This document shows, in pieces, positions 1-22,501 of a stretch of 64,000 bases of DNA. Source of the stretch: Diprion similis (lineage: Eukaryota; Arthropoda; Insecta; Hymenoptera; Diprionidae); contig NC_060106.1 in NCBI RefSeq assembly GCF_021155765.1, positions 12,426,031 through 12,490,030 on the forward strand. The letters are read 5' to 3'. The notes beneath the pieces are model-generated. The model was given only the letters and a program-made list of their open reading frames with translations, was not told the DNA's origin and ran no database searches. The position numbers were made by a program, and so were the translations under genes. Numbering within the stretch: position 1 is the stretch's first letter; the number at the start of each line of letters is the position of its first letter.

Positions 1-3000
1 GTAGAGCCAAGAATTGTGACGAGTCCGGAAGATGCTTTGGAGTGTTTGCGACTTGGAGCTCTCTCTCGCACAACTGGCTCAACGCAAATGAATACACAGT
101 CTTCAAGGTCCCATGCAATATTTACACTGCATGTCAAACAGCAACGTTGTGTAAAAGTTGAAGACCCTGATGCAGACGTTGACACTAGCGGCACCGAACC
201 TGCTAGTGAGTTTGAAACACTAACTGCTAAGTTTCATTTTGTCGACTTGGCAGGGTCAGAAAGACTTAAACGAACTGGAGCTACCGGAGAAAGAGCTAAA
301 GAAGGAATTTCTATCAATTGTGGCTTGGTAAGTATCTACTGTAAGGTATATAGCGTTAAAGAATAAGGCGAATTAACTGATATCGTAGGTTATATCAAAG
401 AATTTTAGAGATGTAAAACCACATGATTGGAACGAACATCAAGACGTTTAATGTTAGCCTGATTGTGAATAGCATAATCTTTGATAGATATCTTTTGTTT
501 TACTGATAGTTGGCACTTGGTAATGTAATCTCAGCCCTTGGAGATACAACGAAAAAAGCCCTCCATGTTCCGTATCGAGATTCCAAGCTAACGAGGCTGC
601 TGCAGGACTCGCTGGGTGGAAATAGCCAAACGGTTATGATAGCATGTGTCTCGCCCAGTGATCGTGATTTCATGGAAACACTGAGTACTTTGAAATATGC
701 TAATAGAGCAAGAAACATAAAGAACAAAGTGACAATAAATCAAGACAAAAGTTCGCGAACAATTGCTTCTCTTCGCAGAGAAATACAGCAGCTACAACTT
801 GAATTAATGGAGTACAGGCAGGGTGAGTTAAATGTTGCTCATTCAATTAGATGTTCACATCTAATCGTTTAATGAAACCTAATGAATTTCTTGAAGGCAA
901 GAGAGTGGTCGGTGAGGATGGTGTGAACGATGCTTGGCACGAGAATCAAATGCTGAACAGTGAATTGACCAGTCTTCGTACTAGAGTCAAAGCTCTTTCT
1001 GAAACTGTGGAAGCTCTTACAGCCAAGAATGCTCTTCTATTAGCAGAGAAAGCAGCAGGTCATTGGCTAGCATCCGGAGGAAGTGGCAGTGATGATGTGA
1101 CCAGCTTAGTGCAAGGCTATTTGCAAGAAATAGAAGAACTGCGAGCTCGACTACTCGAAGCAGAGGCGATGTATCAGCAGTTGAAAAAACGACAAGTTCA
1201 GGTAAATTACTTATAAAATTACAATAAATTGATCCCTTTTTCGTTTTTTCATCGAATGATTTATGTGCGTTTGTTTCCTATGTTTAACAGGTTAATGCAG
1301 CTAATATGTATGGTGAACCCTCCTATGTATTTCATAACGACTCTTCTGCTGTCCTGGCAGAAGCTAAGAAAGAACTTCAGAAAGAAATTAACACGTTGGC
1401 AGCATTAAAAGAGCAGCATACACCTAATTCTAACACTTCTGCAAAAGTAGAAGGAGAAGATGGAGAACAGGAGGAAAATGATAACGTTCACGAATTCATG
1501 AGCGAAGATGAATCTGATGACGATGCAGATCGAAAAGGTAAAATTGAATCTGTTTTATTCATCTTGATACAGGTATGAAAAGTATTCAGCAATGACGTTT
1601 TTCAATTTTTATCTTATGCTCTGTAGAAGAAGATGAAGAGGAGGAAGCTATGGGGCGAGAGTTAGAAGCTCTGACGTCGGACATAGACGTTAAGCAGCGT
1701 TTAATTCAAGAATTGGAATTGTCGCAAAGAAGGCTGCAAACAATGAAACAACACTACGAAGACAAATTGAATCAATTGCAAGCACGTATTAAAAATACGA
1801 CTGAAGAACGAGATAAAGTACTGTCATCTTTACAGCAACACCCTGCTCCGCCAACTGAGAAAGTTAAAAAATTACGGGATGAGTACGAGCGAAAATTATC
1901 GTCAATGCAAAAAGAGATGCGATTACTTCAGTCAGCCAAAAAAGAACATGCCCGATTATTACGCAGTCAATCTCAAAGTGAGAACAGGCTTAGAGGATTG
2001 AGAAATGAGTTGGCAGAGATGAAGAGAGCAAAAGTTAAGCTACTGAACAAGATGAGAGAAGAGGCACAGAGGCATAAGGAGAATGAGTTGAGACGCAATA
2101 GAGAGATAGCTCAATTGCGTAAAGAAAGTCGTAAAAATGCGAATATGATTAGGAATTTAGAGGCAGATAAAAAAATGAAAGAAGTAGTATTACGAAGAAA
2201 GCAGGAAGAGGTAACGGCACTCAGGAAACGAGATAGAGGTTTGAGTCAGAAGGCAGCTGGTAGGACAGCACAAAAAGAGAAGAGTCCAAAGGCCCTTAAA
2301 CAAAGGTGGCAAACGTTTGAAAGAACTATTACAAAGCAGGCGTTGGCAAAGCAGGCTGCAGCTGAAACTGAAAGAGAAATGGAAAGGCTTTTACAGGAGC
2401 GAGAAGAATTAGGAAGGGATTTGGAAAGGCTTCAAAAACGGAGAGCTGTTGCTGCTGCTGCAAATGGTGACACCGCTGATATAGACGAAGAAATTGATAA
2501 CGTTAAGAGTAAAATAAGTTACCTACAGGTAGGTCTGGCAATTCATACAATAACCAACAATATTAATATTTTAATGTAAAGTTTATTCATAGTAAACGTA
2601 ATTATTAGATTAAACCAAGTTTTATTACAGGACAGTATAGCTGACTGTCAGCGTGATATGGTGGAAATGGGTGAAGTAGAAGGCGAGAGTGAGCCAGGGG
2701 CTGAGGTTCTGCTTGCCACGATCAAGTCAGTTGACGAAGCACGTTATCTATTAGAAAGAATGCTGGCATTTACTGTGGAACAAAGTTGTATGGCCGCACA
2801 GAGGCAATCAGAAGTCCGTGATATGGAAACTAGATTGAACCAAGTTTCGCAGGAAAGTGATGTGCAACATCAACTACTTGAACATGTGTTGAGAGATCGA
2901 GATTTACTTTCACTCACCAATAACCATCAAAATAATTCTTCTATCTATAGTCCCAATAGTTCAAGAAGTTCTTCGCCAGACAAGTAAGTTTCGTACATTA

Positions 3001-6000
3001 TCTGAGGTAAATTTATGAAATTAAACAATGCTATTTTAGCTAGTTCAACACTAGTTAGCATTATCACACTTGCACATTTATTATTCCTGTTGGTCCTGAT
3101 TACGTTTACATAATTGTGCGTTTTCCCAGCAATGACAGCTACAACCAAGTAATTTCTGGAACTGACGATAAACAACAGAAAAGCAACAAAGTTCGACGGA
3201 GGACCACACAGCCACAGGAGCTACTTTATGGCGTTGCAGTAGGTTCAGATACGACGAAAGCGGATGACGATCAAAATCAAAACCACAACCATCCACTCAC
3301 AAGGGTACCCAGCGCTCCTGGCAGTCTAAAGTAAGTATGTCAAATCAGAATTGAACCAAGGCTTCGAATACATTGCAAATATTTCATAGTATCTATTTCA
3401 AATTTACTAGAGGTTTCATTGAATATGATAATTATCTAATTACATCATTGAGCAAATAGTCTATTCATAATTAGCTTTTTTACATTAGATGTATGAATTA
3501 GTATATACTCCTCATTAGCACGTCAAATGATACTTCATTTATTTTACAACGATTTGTATCATTGAATGAATTTTCCATACTGTAATAATCAATTTAGGGG
3601 TTTGGTATTGACTAGAAGTCAATACGGAGTTGGAGTCATTGGTGGCTCACCAACGTTAACTCGTCGTGATAGTACCTCGCCAAGGCCTCTGCGACGACCC
3701 CTCCATCCTGGGGGAGGCTCCATGTGAGTGACAATGGTTCAACACGTCTTTACCCTTGCACTCCTTGTATATCTCTGTTTCAATGCCTTGTACAATGCAC
3801 TGATTTCTACTGTATTTCCTTCAGATGAACAATAAGTACAGATTATAGCACACTACAAAATAGAGTAACATTTAAAAGTAAACATATTTATTCCCTACAT
3901 ATTACATATAAACATAATGTATTGATAGAAATGCCTATCTATGGATAAATTATCTTTCTTGTATAAAGTATCGATTAATTTTTTATGCAATCTGATGGTC
4001 TATATAAAATTCTGCCATAACAATAAATACATGCATAAACTCTCCACATGCTAAACAAACGTGTACCAATCAACTACCTAGTCACATACACGGACAAATA
4101 TCTTTTGATGAGAATCACATTTCTTGCCAATCCTTCATTTTGATATTGTAGCTGCTAAAAGAACAACTAACATTTACTAACGATCTTCTCGTATCAAGTA
4201 ACTGCAGGACTGTAGATTGGTTGTGTATATTTAGTTAATCCCCTTTAGTGATCCGAATTAATGTTTTTTATGAAATTGGGATCTAGACAGTTCTAACATT
4301 CGTAGATGATTTTTTAGTCTGCAACATAAATAGATTCCAAAACGGAATACATTTGACAAAATACATTCGTAGACAATTCTCAATGATCATACAACAATAA
4401 ACTCTTCAACATCTAACACATTTCTACCAACAATCATATAAAAAATTGTACAAAAAGTATCGTAAACTCAATGAAAATAATCCTTCATTTCATTTAAATT
4501 TATCACAAGTTAAGCCAATATTTGATCAAACTATCACATTGCCATGAGATTAGCATACGACTGTAAGTATAGTTGTACATTGTACTTGTGATAAAATTAA
4601 TTTTTATCATCTCTCTCTGCAGTTGGCAAAAAGACAATGTGCATTCTCCTAAAAGGAATTCGTCCGTGCTTTAAAATCAATCGTTCGCACTTGCATGTGT
4701 AGTAGCCCCGACCTAGCAAAGCATGGTAATCAGCCTGGGATGCATCTAATCTGACTAACGCGTTAACATAACAAACAACCTAACCAGGGAACAGGTTGGA
4801 CTGACGGATGTATCATCACCACCTGGATCGCCGACTGCTTATCGTCGATTCAATAGTCGAGAAGAAAATGTATTTTCAAGGCTGACTGCCAGTAGGCAGC
4901 CATTGCCTTCTGACCCTCAACCTACTAGAGGAGTCATTTCCCAATATCAGGGAAAAGTAAGTATACTTCAAACTATCTTGATTGAGAGAAGCATGATTTA
5001 TGCGAAGTATGAATATACGTTTACTTCAGTTCAACAATTGGATTCTGTAATGCAGATTTCTATTATTTTACAGGCGCAACCCAGAGCAATTTTGCAATGT
5101 AGTCATGTAGCAGAAGGACATAGCAAGGCTGTTCTTACTATTTGTGCTACTAATGATCGTCTTTTTAGCGGTTCCAAAGGTATAACACTGAAAATCTGTA
5201 AAGTAAATTGAAGCAAAAACGTCTGCAAAATTAACTTGATATAATTTTCACGTACAGATCGTACAGTGAAAGTTTGGGATCTGGAAACTGGGCTGGAAAG
5301 TCTCACACTGAGTGGTCATCCAAATAATGTTGTAGCGGTAAAATATTCTGTTGAACATCGCCTGCTTTTTAGTATATCAGCAGCATATGTAAAAGTCTGG
5401 GATTTACGAGCTGGAAACTCTTGTATCAAAACGCTGTTTTCATCCGGTCAAGCTCAGAGCGGCCCTTTGGCTCTATCAACACCATCTAGAACCCTTCAAC
5501 TTCCTGTTGGGGAGACGACAATAAATGACGTGGCTCTAAGTCTTGACGAGAAAGAACTTTATACGGCAACTAGTGATAAAGTTAGAATATGGGACTTGCG
5601 CAAGTTAACTTACACTGGAAGACTGAGTACAGCTCACACTGCTGCAGTAATGTGTTTGGCAGTGGCTTCTGATGGCAGAGTAATTACTGGTAGCAAAGAC
5701 CACCTTATAGCTCTCGTAGAGCCAAATACTTCTGGGCAATCTGTTAGCCTTGCACCGCCTCACTATGATGGTGTACAATGCCTGGCTACATATGGCTCAA
5801 CCTTATTCTCTGGTATGTAATTGTTAGCCGAATTGAATGTACTGCGTATAAAATTCCAATGGTTTACATTAACTGCGTTTCACAGGGTCCCGAGACATGT
5901 GTATTAAAAGATGGGATTTAGAAAGAATGGAATTAGTTCAATCGCTCAACAATGCTCACAAAGATTGGGTTCTTGGATTATGTACAGTAAACCATGGCTC

Positions 6001-6404
6001 GGTTCTAATTTCTGGGTGTCGCGGTGGTTTATTGAGAGCATGGTCAGTTCCTCGAGATCAATCTGGAGAATGCAGCCTTTTGGGAGAGGTTCGGGCTCAT
6101 AGTTCTGCGATTAATGCAGTTGTCACGAATCAACAACACATATTCACGGCTAGCAAGTGAGTCTCGTATTGTACTTTACACATTCTAAGGGGTTTTGTCC
6201 AAAGGCCACTTTGTGATAAATACGTGCTTACAGAAAAATTAACACAATCCGGAACACTTTGGACCAAACTCCATGAGAATAGTGTACTTAGTTAAGAATC
6301 AATTTAACATGATGGGGGATATTGATTACAGCTCTGGAGAAGTTAAGCTGTGGCGAATACCTGATGCCTCGCTTATTATGTCTGTGTCTACAGTATCGCT
6401 TTAA
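1..6404 (+). CDS. KIF21A: Kinesin-like protein KIF21 (kinesin-4 family), 5' partial
   Basis: Plus-end microtubule motor that also restrains microtubule growth. The window opens inside the motor domain and holds 1315 residues. Exons: 1-327, 510-822, 897-1201, 1291-1537, 1627-2528, 2631-2983, 3130-3330, 3598-3723, 4788-4956, 5074-5179, 5258-5812, 5886-6156, 6332-6404; joined they stay open to TAA at 6402-6404. Seen: motor motifs [22 protein letters not shown] (switch II) and [12 protein letters not shown], with the motor ending near residue 185; long charged coiled coils (about 190-800) with an acidic patch DEEEEA; a Ser/Pro linker; then a C-terminal WD40 propeller from about residue 983 with repeated WD-type strands ([31 protein letters not shown]). 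Motor + coil + WD40 is diagnostic of KIF21A/B; the Drosophila relative is Klp31E. P-loop and start lie left of the window. Terminal exons after 2983 could be alternatively spliced. Family call is firm; A versus B paralogue is not resolvable. Confidence 0.93.
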
Positions 6405-6652
6405 CTTATTTTATTCATTTGTATTTGTTTTGTATTTTTTTACAGCTCATTTGGTTTTATTTTATAACAATCCGCATGTACTTTGCTTCACGTACCGCGA
6501 AAGAACAATATATTTTTTATTATGTTTGTAAGCAACAAACGTATCTACCAATTCAACTGTTATGCAGTAATTCGAATTTTAAAGTTGTTGCATTCATCTG
6601 ATCATGGCTCTTGAATCTTAATTGACTATAAAATTCAACTGTATTCAAGTGA

Positions 6653-6700
<48 letters not shown>
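6653..6700. repeat. AT dinucleotide microsatellite
   Basis: Almost pure AT repeat directly abutting the left arm of the inverted repeat at 6700. Such tracts are often next to foldback elements, either as insertion target or as replication by-product. Confidence 0.9.
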
Positions 6701-6704
<4 letters not shown>

Positions 6705-6912
6705 CCAAATGTGCACAGCATGTACTTGATTAAGTAAAATTTATACAATAAATATGAGTCCAACAAGAAGTTGACCAGTATCCAACAAATATACCCACAT
6801 ACACAATTACATGTATAAGTACTTTGTTGGATACTGGTCAACTCCTTGTTGGACTCATATTTATTGTATAAATTTTACTTAATCGAGTACATGCTGTGCA
6901 CATTTGGTTTCA
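6700..6912. mobile_element. Foldback (long inverted repeat), 90-bp arms
   Basis: Left arm 6700-6789 is the reverse complement of right arm 6823-6912 with only two mismatches that I can count, separated by a 33-nt loop. The arms contain GTGCACAGCATGTAC and AAATTTATACAATAAATAT on one side and their complements on the other. No coding capacity. It may be a foldback MITE or another young palindromic element; as RNA it would form a roughly 90-bp hairpin. No target-site duplication was found, partly because the left flank is the AT tract. Confidence 0.85.
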
Positions 6913-7948
6913 CTTTAGTTTGTTTACCTCGAAGTAGTGACATATTATTAGCATATTACAGGAAATTTTAATGTCACATAAATTATTATCAGTGATTACA
7001 TACACAGTTCTTACCACATTGTAAACTGCAACTCCATACATTGAAAAATTACTGCTTACAAAAAATCGTAATAACTAGTTATTTGATTACTTGTATGATT
7101 CACAATTATAATTGTTAAATTTCCATGTTATATTGCATCTGTGTTGTTTACTTTGCTGTTTAATGCTTTGCATGGCTACCAAAAACGCAACTACGAACGT
7201 GAAGTGATGGCTCCTTGAAACTATGGCACTACTACAAGAGAGATCAACGACAACGAAGCAACTCCTTGAGGCGCTGAATCGAATCTGCGCGTCAATTGTA
7301 AATTTTTAGCGAATTTATTTTATATTCTGTTCATAGATCACTAAAATTAAATTTAACTCAATGTAGCATACATTTTATATTTCTTTGCGTTCCTTATCAG
7401 TTATGAAACATAATCTAAGTGTACTATTTAAACTTACCAGCAGTATTTTCTTATTGAACACGTATTCAACACTATTTTAGATGGCTTGTTGAACTGGAAT
7501 TATACACTAATATGTAACTTCAATGAAAGGAAAATTAGAAAATCTCGTTATCTATTAAGCCTAATGCTACTCAGTATGGAATAAAGTTATACAAACATAG
7601 TAAAACAGTTTTGGTATTATCTAGCATTTATTTTATTATGAACAGGAATATGGTAATATTAATTACAATATTTACTCTTGGTACAAACAATAATTGCTGT
7701 ATAATACTGTACAGTCTGAGGTCTCTGGAGGTCCCAAGGATACGATATTGTCAGGGTTGGCAGTTGTTTAGTTTTCTTCTGAAATTAATAACAGTGAGGC
7801 TTTCAGTAATTGTATTCATACCTAAATTTTTCAGCAAATGGGTAATTCAAACTAAGGGCTCGAGACATGATATAATGAATATGTCTAAAACCGAATAACT
7901 AATATGGCATAACAATAGAATTTCAATTTGCATACTACAAATTAATAT

Positions 7949-10900
7949 TCATAAATTCAGAAAAGGAAAAAAATTGAAGTGGTATAGGTACCGCTTCTTT
8001 TTTTTGTGTGCAGTGAGTGATTCTTGGCCGCTATCATCAGCGCTGTCTTCCGATTGGCTACTGCTACTGCTGCTAGAAGAACTACTCGAAGATCCACTTG
8101 AAGAATCACTCGCTACCCCTGTATCTTCTTTTATATCAATAGTATCAGCTAATGCTCCTAAATCTGGTTCTTTGACACGAAGTACTCTTTGCCATTTGCG
8201 TGAAAGTTTAGGCCTCCCTCTTACCTGGCAGGAAATATCAGAGGAAAAGTTCGATGAAATTCATATTATTGATATTATCTGTATGGTATTGAAGTTAACA
8301 ATTACAGCATTTTGGGCCACCAATGATCGTTAATAAAACTTGACATGGAACTTGTGAAAGTCTAACAAAATTGACGCTTTATAAATAAGTTATTAATAGC
8401 TTATTAAAATATTTGACTTGTTGTGATACTATTCTATATTCAGTAATGTAGACAGTGCATGAGATGAACAAATTCTTTGTTTTTATTTCTACTCAGAAAA
8501 TCGATTAAATGAATGAATAAAAATTAAATGAAAAGTTCCATAAAGTTAAAACTTACCGTCTTATGCCATACGACGGGAAAGTTTGTGCGAGAGCAAAAAT
8601 TTTGTGTTACTGCTATTGTATTGTCAAGATTCAATACTACATGCCACCATCCACCTGGAACAAAGACAGTATCTCCTGGCCCTTGTAATATTTCAGTCGG
8701 TTGACAGTCTTTTGGCCACGTGGGTAGTTTCGTTCGTGGATAAATGGTAGCAAACCAAGTGATAGCTTCATCCCTTTGCTTTCCACCTTCCATTGCGTTA
8801 ACTTTAAGAAGTTCACGAGGAGTGTGAGTGGGAAATAGACACCACCGTTTGTGGCCTGAAATTAAGGCATTCCAAGCACTAGTCCCCAGTGGATCTATGT
8901 GGATACCAGTGCCTGACAAACATATTAAAATTACACCAGAAACTTATTCAACTTAGGATAGCTTCGAAAACTTTTACAGATCAAATATGTCGGTGCATGA
9001 ACAATGCCAAGACCTCAAAACTATTGAATTGATATTTGAAGTTTGTACTACATATTTCTAGGTAAGTTAAGAGGTTATGTGGGTCGTGAACTTTCATAAA
9101 ATCCATTTTTTTCTACAACTTTTTCTTAAATACAATAAAACAATTATCGATCCAACTTAGGGTATATGAGAGAACAACATGTCGTCAAATTTTTATCAAA
9201 AGAATGTTAAAAATTCAGTTGTTCCGAACTGGTTTTGGGAAATCCAGTATTTCCGCAATGGACACAATAACTCCTGCTAACTTCATCTGAAATCAAGAAA
9301 CCAAATATTTTCTGTTGGTAGGTGAGTACAGCTCGTGACTAAACGAAGGATTTTTTTTTAAATTGAAGTTTGAATTTTTGGCAGAGCCTTTTGAAAAAAA
9401 GTAAGATATTTGGTACCCTTTACACCATGTATTGGTTTAAAAAATAAGTTGTAATCAAAGAAAAAAAAAATCTTTCGTCCATTCACTAGCTATACTCACC
9501 TACTAACAGAAAATATTTGGTTTCTCGTTTTCAGATGAAGCTAGCAGGAGTTATCGTGTCCACCGTAGAAATACTGGGTCTTCGAAAACCAGTTCGGATC
9601 AACTGGATTTTCAAAATTTTTGGATAAAAATTCCATGGAATATAGTTCAAATATGCCTTATCTCATATACTCTAAGTTTGATTAAAATAATTCTTTTATT
9701 ATGTTGAAAAAAACAAATTATAGAAAAAATGGATAAAACAATGTTACTGAATGTTTAATAACTTCGAATGTGACAGTGCCCTGAGATTCATTTGATTCAT
9801 ACCTGATCTCGCGGGTCCCATAACAAACCATCGATAAGGTGGTCGTCGATGCTCTCCGGCATGCTGGAAAAGGTCATCTTGGAAATATAGTGGTATTGAG
9901 TAATCTTCTAGTAATTTTCTACGGCGTGGATGTTCTCCAAATGAACTATCAAAGATATAGAGTGGCGAGTCATCTTCGTTATTCAACATATAACGGACGT
10001 AGTATTTCATCTTCATTTTTACGCTGTACCCTTCATTGTCTTCTCCGCATTTGAATTTCTGATTCCGATATTTCTTCGCAAGCCTCTACTTAGCAACATA
10101 AATTTTAGATCAATGCATGTCACAAAATTTAATCATACATAATAATGTTAAACTCAAAAAATGTATGGGCCAAAACTCTGGATTTACCAAAATATTTGAT
10201 ACTCTAAGGAGTGAGGTTCAACTGTTGTGCACACTAGGCTGGTAACAAGTGAGAAAGTATTTCCTAAAAAGTGGGATTTTTTTACTGCAAAAAGGTCTTC
10301 AAAGAGTACCGCATATAAATTACTCATCATATGGTAATTGACGTGATAGAAAGACTCAAACTTTCACTTCATCATATTCAAGGTCGTAACATGATTGTGA
10401 CGATGCTTCTTTAGAACAACTCATTATTTCACAACTTTGGCATACTCTGATGTACAATCAATTGTAATACAGCATCAATAAATTTTGATTTTGTAAATTC
10501 TACTTCTTCAGTTAGTCTGGAGCTGCAATATAGTGCTTTTGAATTAAATCTTTCGTTACGTTAACCTTACTTATTTCAGGCTGACTTCATTTTCAGAATC
10601 ACAGACAAAACCTATTAGATAACATTTAATAATTTTCATGGAGTCTAGAAATAATATGAATGAGTAAGTTGGAATGAATTTTCAAATAAAGGTGAGGAGT
10701 TCTTAACGAATGAAATGTAAGAACAGATACTTGTTCCCAGCTCTGATATTATGAGAAATACCGAAACATAAATGCATGCTAAATTTACCTCGACAGTCCA
10801 TTTGTTTTGGGCTTTCCAATCGCACTGAGTTTCTCGTATCACTACGGGTTTGTAAGGCTTTTCATACTTTTCAATAAACTCGGCCGGAGTCACCGACCTC

Positions 10901-11298
10901 TCATCGATACGATCGACATTATCAGTAAATTCCCAAAAGGTAGCAAACTTTTTGTGATAACCATGCTGAGACCAGGCGATTTTATCTCCAAGTTCTATGC
11001 AGAAAAATATTTGTATGAATTATATTTAAGAAATGACTCGGCGAAACTTTTTTTGGCGCTAACTTGTTACTTGATACCGACAAATTGGACATTGTAAAAT
11101 TAATGGGATATGAAATGAAGATCTAATGGACTATAATGTTCGAAAATCACTGAATTGGACTTCAAATCTTCTACACGCCCATATCGCATTACTGAATAGG
11201 TTATGAACGAGGTTATGAGGCATACCTGGTCTAGCTTTTCGCTTCACTTCTTTAATACGTTTTTTCGCTCGGTGATCTAGCTTGAGCTCTTCCGACAT
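7949..11298 (-). CDS. JMJD6: Bifunctional arginine demethylase and lysyl-hydroxylase JMJD6
   Basis: Nuclear Fe(II)/2-oxoglutarate oxygenase that hydroxylates lysines of splicing factors such as U2AF2; arginine demethylation of histones is reported but debated. Exons in transcript order: 11298-11226, 10994-10789, 10085-9803, 8912-8557, 8224-7949, giving 397 residues, close to the human 403. Seen: N-terminal basic [13 protein letters not shown]; JmjC core with iron ligands H192, D194 ([12 protein letters not shown]) and H278 (GGWWHVV); the 2OG-binding lysine in [10 protein letters not shown]; then [10 protein letters not shown] and a poly-Ser tail, as in the vertebrate protein. The start is the first ATG before [14 protein letters not shown]. 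The exon 4 to 5 junction restores KTVRGRP. Intron 3 (8913-9802) is mostly filled by an inverted repeat. Head-to-head with DOT1L. Very sure. Confidence 0.97.
9096..9738. mobile_element. Degenerate foldback element within JMJD6 intron 3
   Basis: Two inverted arms, about 9096-9355 and 9466-9738, with a short central loop. The best-matching stretch is near 9240-9325 against 9485-9600: both arms carry GCAGGAGTTAT, CCAAATATTTTCTGTT (or its complement) and an AACCAGTT motif. Outer parts are clearly related but have indels. It occupies about 70% of the 890-nt intron. No transposase ORF is present. Probably an old non-autonomous foldback transposon; the arms are too diverged to be a fresh assembly artefact. 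Confidence 0.8.
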
Positions 11299-12667
11299 GT
11301 CGTGTGATATACTAATTTAAATTATTAAAAATATATTTACAAATATAATTTTTAAGGAACACACAGGCACACGTCACGGAGTGATACCGTAACTTTAATA
11401 GTGCGCATAGTTTCCGCGAGGTGCGAATTTTTCATTCCGTAATCTGCATTTCTTTTTCCTGCATGTTGTAGCTACAGCTCAGCAACAGTAATTACATTTC
11501 TAATGTTGTAATTACCGCATGCAGTATTATCAAATAACCGAGGAAATGATTAGAACGGTAGATTATCCTGATTAAAATTTTTTTAAACAAATCCTACGTT
11601 TTATTTTACATTGGTATAATATGAAATTACGAATTCAGGCGAAATCCAGCAGGTTACGGGATTACCTGGGAGATGACACTAGTAGTGACGTGCCTACGTG
11701 ACAAGAGCCATGCAACGGCATGCAGCGGGTTGCGTGTCGAGTCGTCTCCTCCCTGCAGTTGGGAGTTTTGGACAGCTGAGCTTTTTCATTTATAATTGAC
11801 AGGCCGCCGAGGTTAAGAAATAGTTCACACGAAGCACAAATTTTTTCCCCCTCTTTAAAGGCCGAGAAACCCAAAGCTGGGCATACATTATTATTGTTTA
11901 CATAAAAGATAACTGCTATTATAATAATTGCAGCAGATCTGAAATATACTGGGGTTATCTAACTTTAGTTTTCTATCATACATTGAATTTCGTATCATTT
12001 AACTCTAGTACAAAATCAGCGCTGATCGTGAGGTTCAGCTGTGCTAGGGGCTTGCCTCCAGAACACGATTCGTTTTCTCGGATTCGCGTCAAGTCCCGCA
12101 TGCGTAGAAGGTGGCTTATGTCTAGTGCCTAGACTCCGAATCCAAATGGGTCGTCGTCCAGAAAAGAGAGACCGCCGCTACCAATGCGGAGAGACGTGAG
12201 TGCACTGGCGCGGGAGAGGAAGAAAGAGTGAGAAGGGAGCCGGGGCTGTGAACCTGGGGAGAAAGAGAAGAAAGACACACGGTCGGTCGGACGACGGACG
12301 GGAAGGCATGACGCCATGTTTTGATGTCGTCATCCCCCCCCAAACGCACTTCACTCCGCTCCGTTCCACTTGTGTTTTCCGTCGCGCGGCCGTGCTCTGA
12401 GCCGAGTAGTTTATTTTCCGTGTCCTCTCCGCTAATCGAAATTGGATGCGATTCCCAATTCTACGTAATACCCGTGCGTTTGCACGCGCCAAGCGTTGCT
12501 CATCATCGTCCTTCTTGATGTACGGGAAAGAAGTCGAGAAGCGGAGAGGCTCCGCGAGCGTCTTCTACGTGGTGTTGGTGTCCTAGTGCTCGCGCGCCAA
12601 CGGGACTCTGGGCGGTTACGTCACGTACGAAGCATTTTTACACGATCAGCTTTACTCTACTAAAATA
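11299..12667. promoter_or_regulatory. Divergent JMJD6/DOT1L promoter region
   Basis: 1.37 kb between the two start codons. The DOT1L-proximal part (about 12040-12660) is rich in CpG and GC compared with its surroundings and contains a CRE-like TTACGTCACGTACG near 12614-12627; the JMJD6-proximal part is AT-rich. A second moderately GC-rich patch lies at 11640-11880. No TATA box or initiator could be assigned. Overlapping ORFs on both strands in 12120-12520 look like by-products of base composition. Confidence 0.55.

Positions 12668-22501
<9,834 letters not shown>

Larger units (their letters stand above)
6405..7948. other. Convergent intergenic gap between KIF21 and JMJD6
   Basis: Holds both 3' UTRs, an AT dinucleotide tract and a long near-perfect inverted repeat (listed separately). 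A slightly GC-richer patch near 7165-7300 has no ORF of note. No other gene is supported. Confidence 0.6.

Noticed and set aside
6635-6841. 68-codon minus-strand ORF
   Set aside because: Produced by the AT tract (Ile-Tyr repeats) and one arm of the inverted repeat.
12122-12518. Several overlapping ORFs on both strands
   Set aside because: All fall in the GC-rich JMJD6/DOT1L promoter region, where stop codons are rare by composition; no domain in any.
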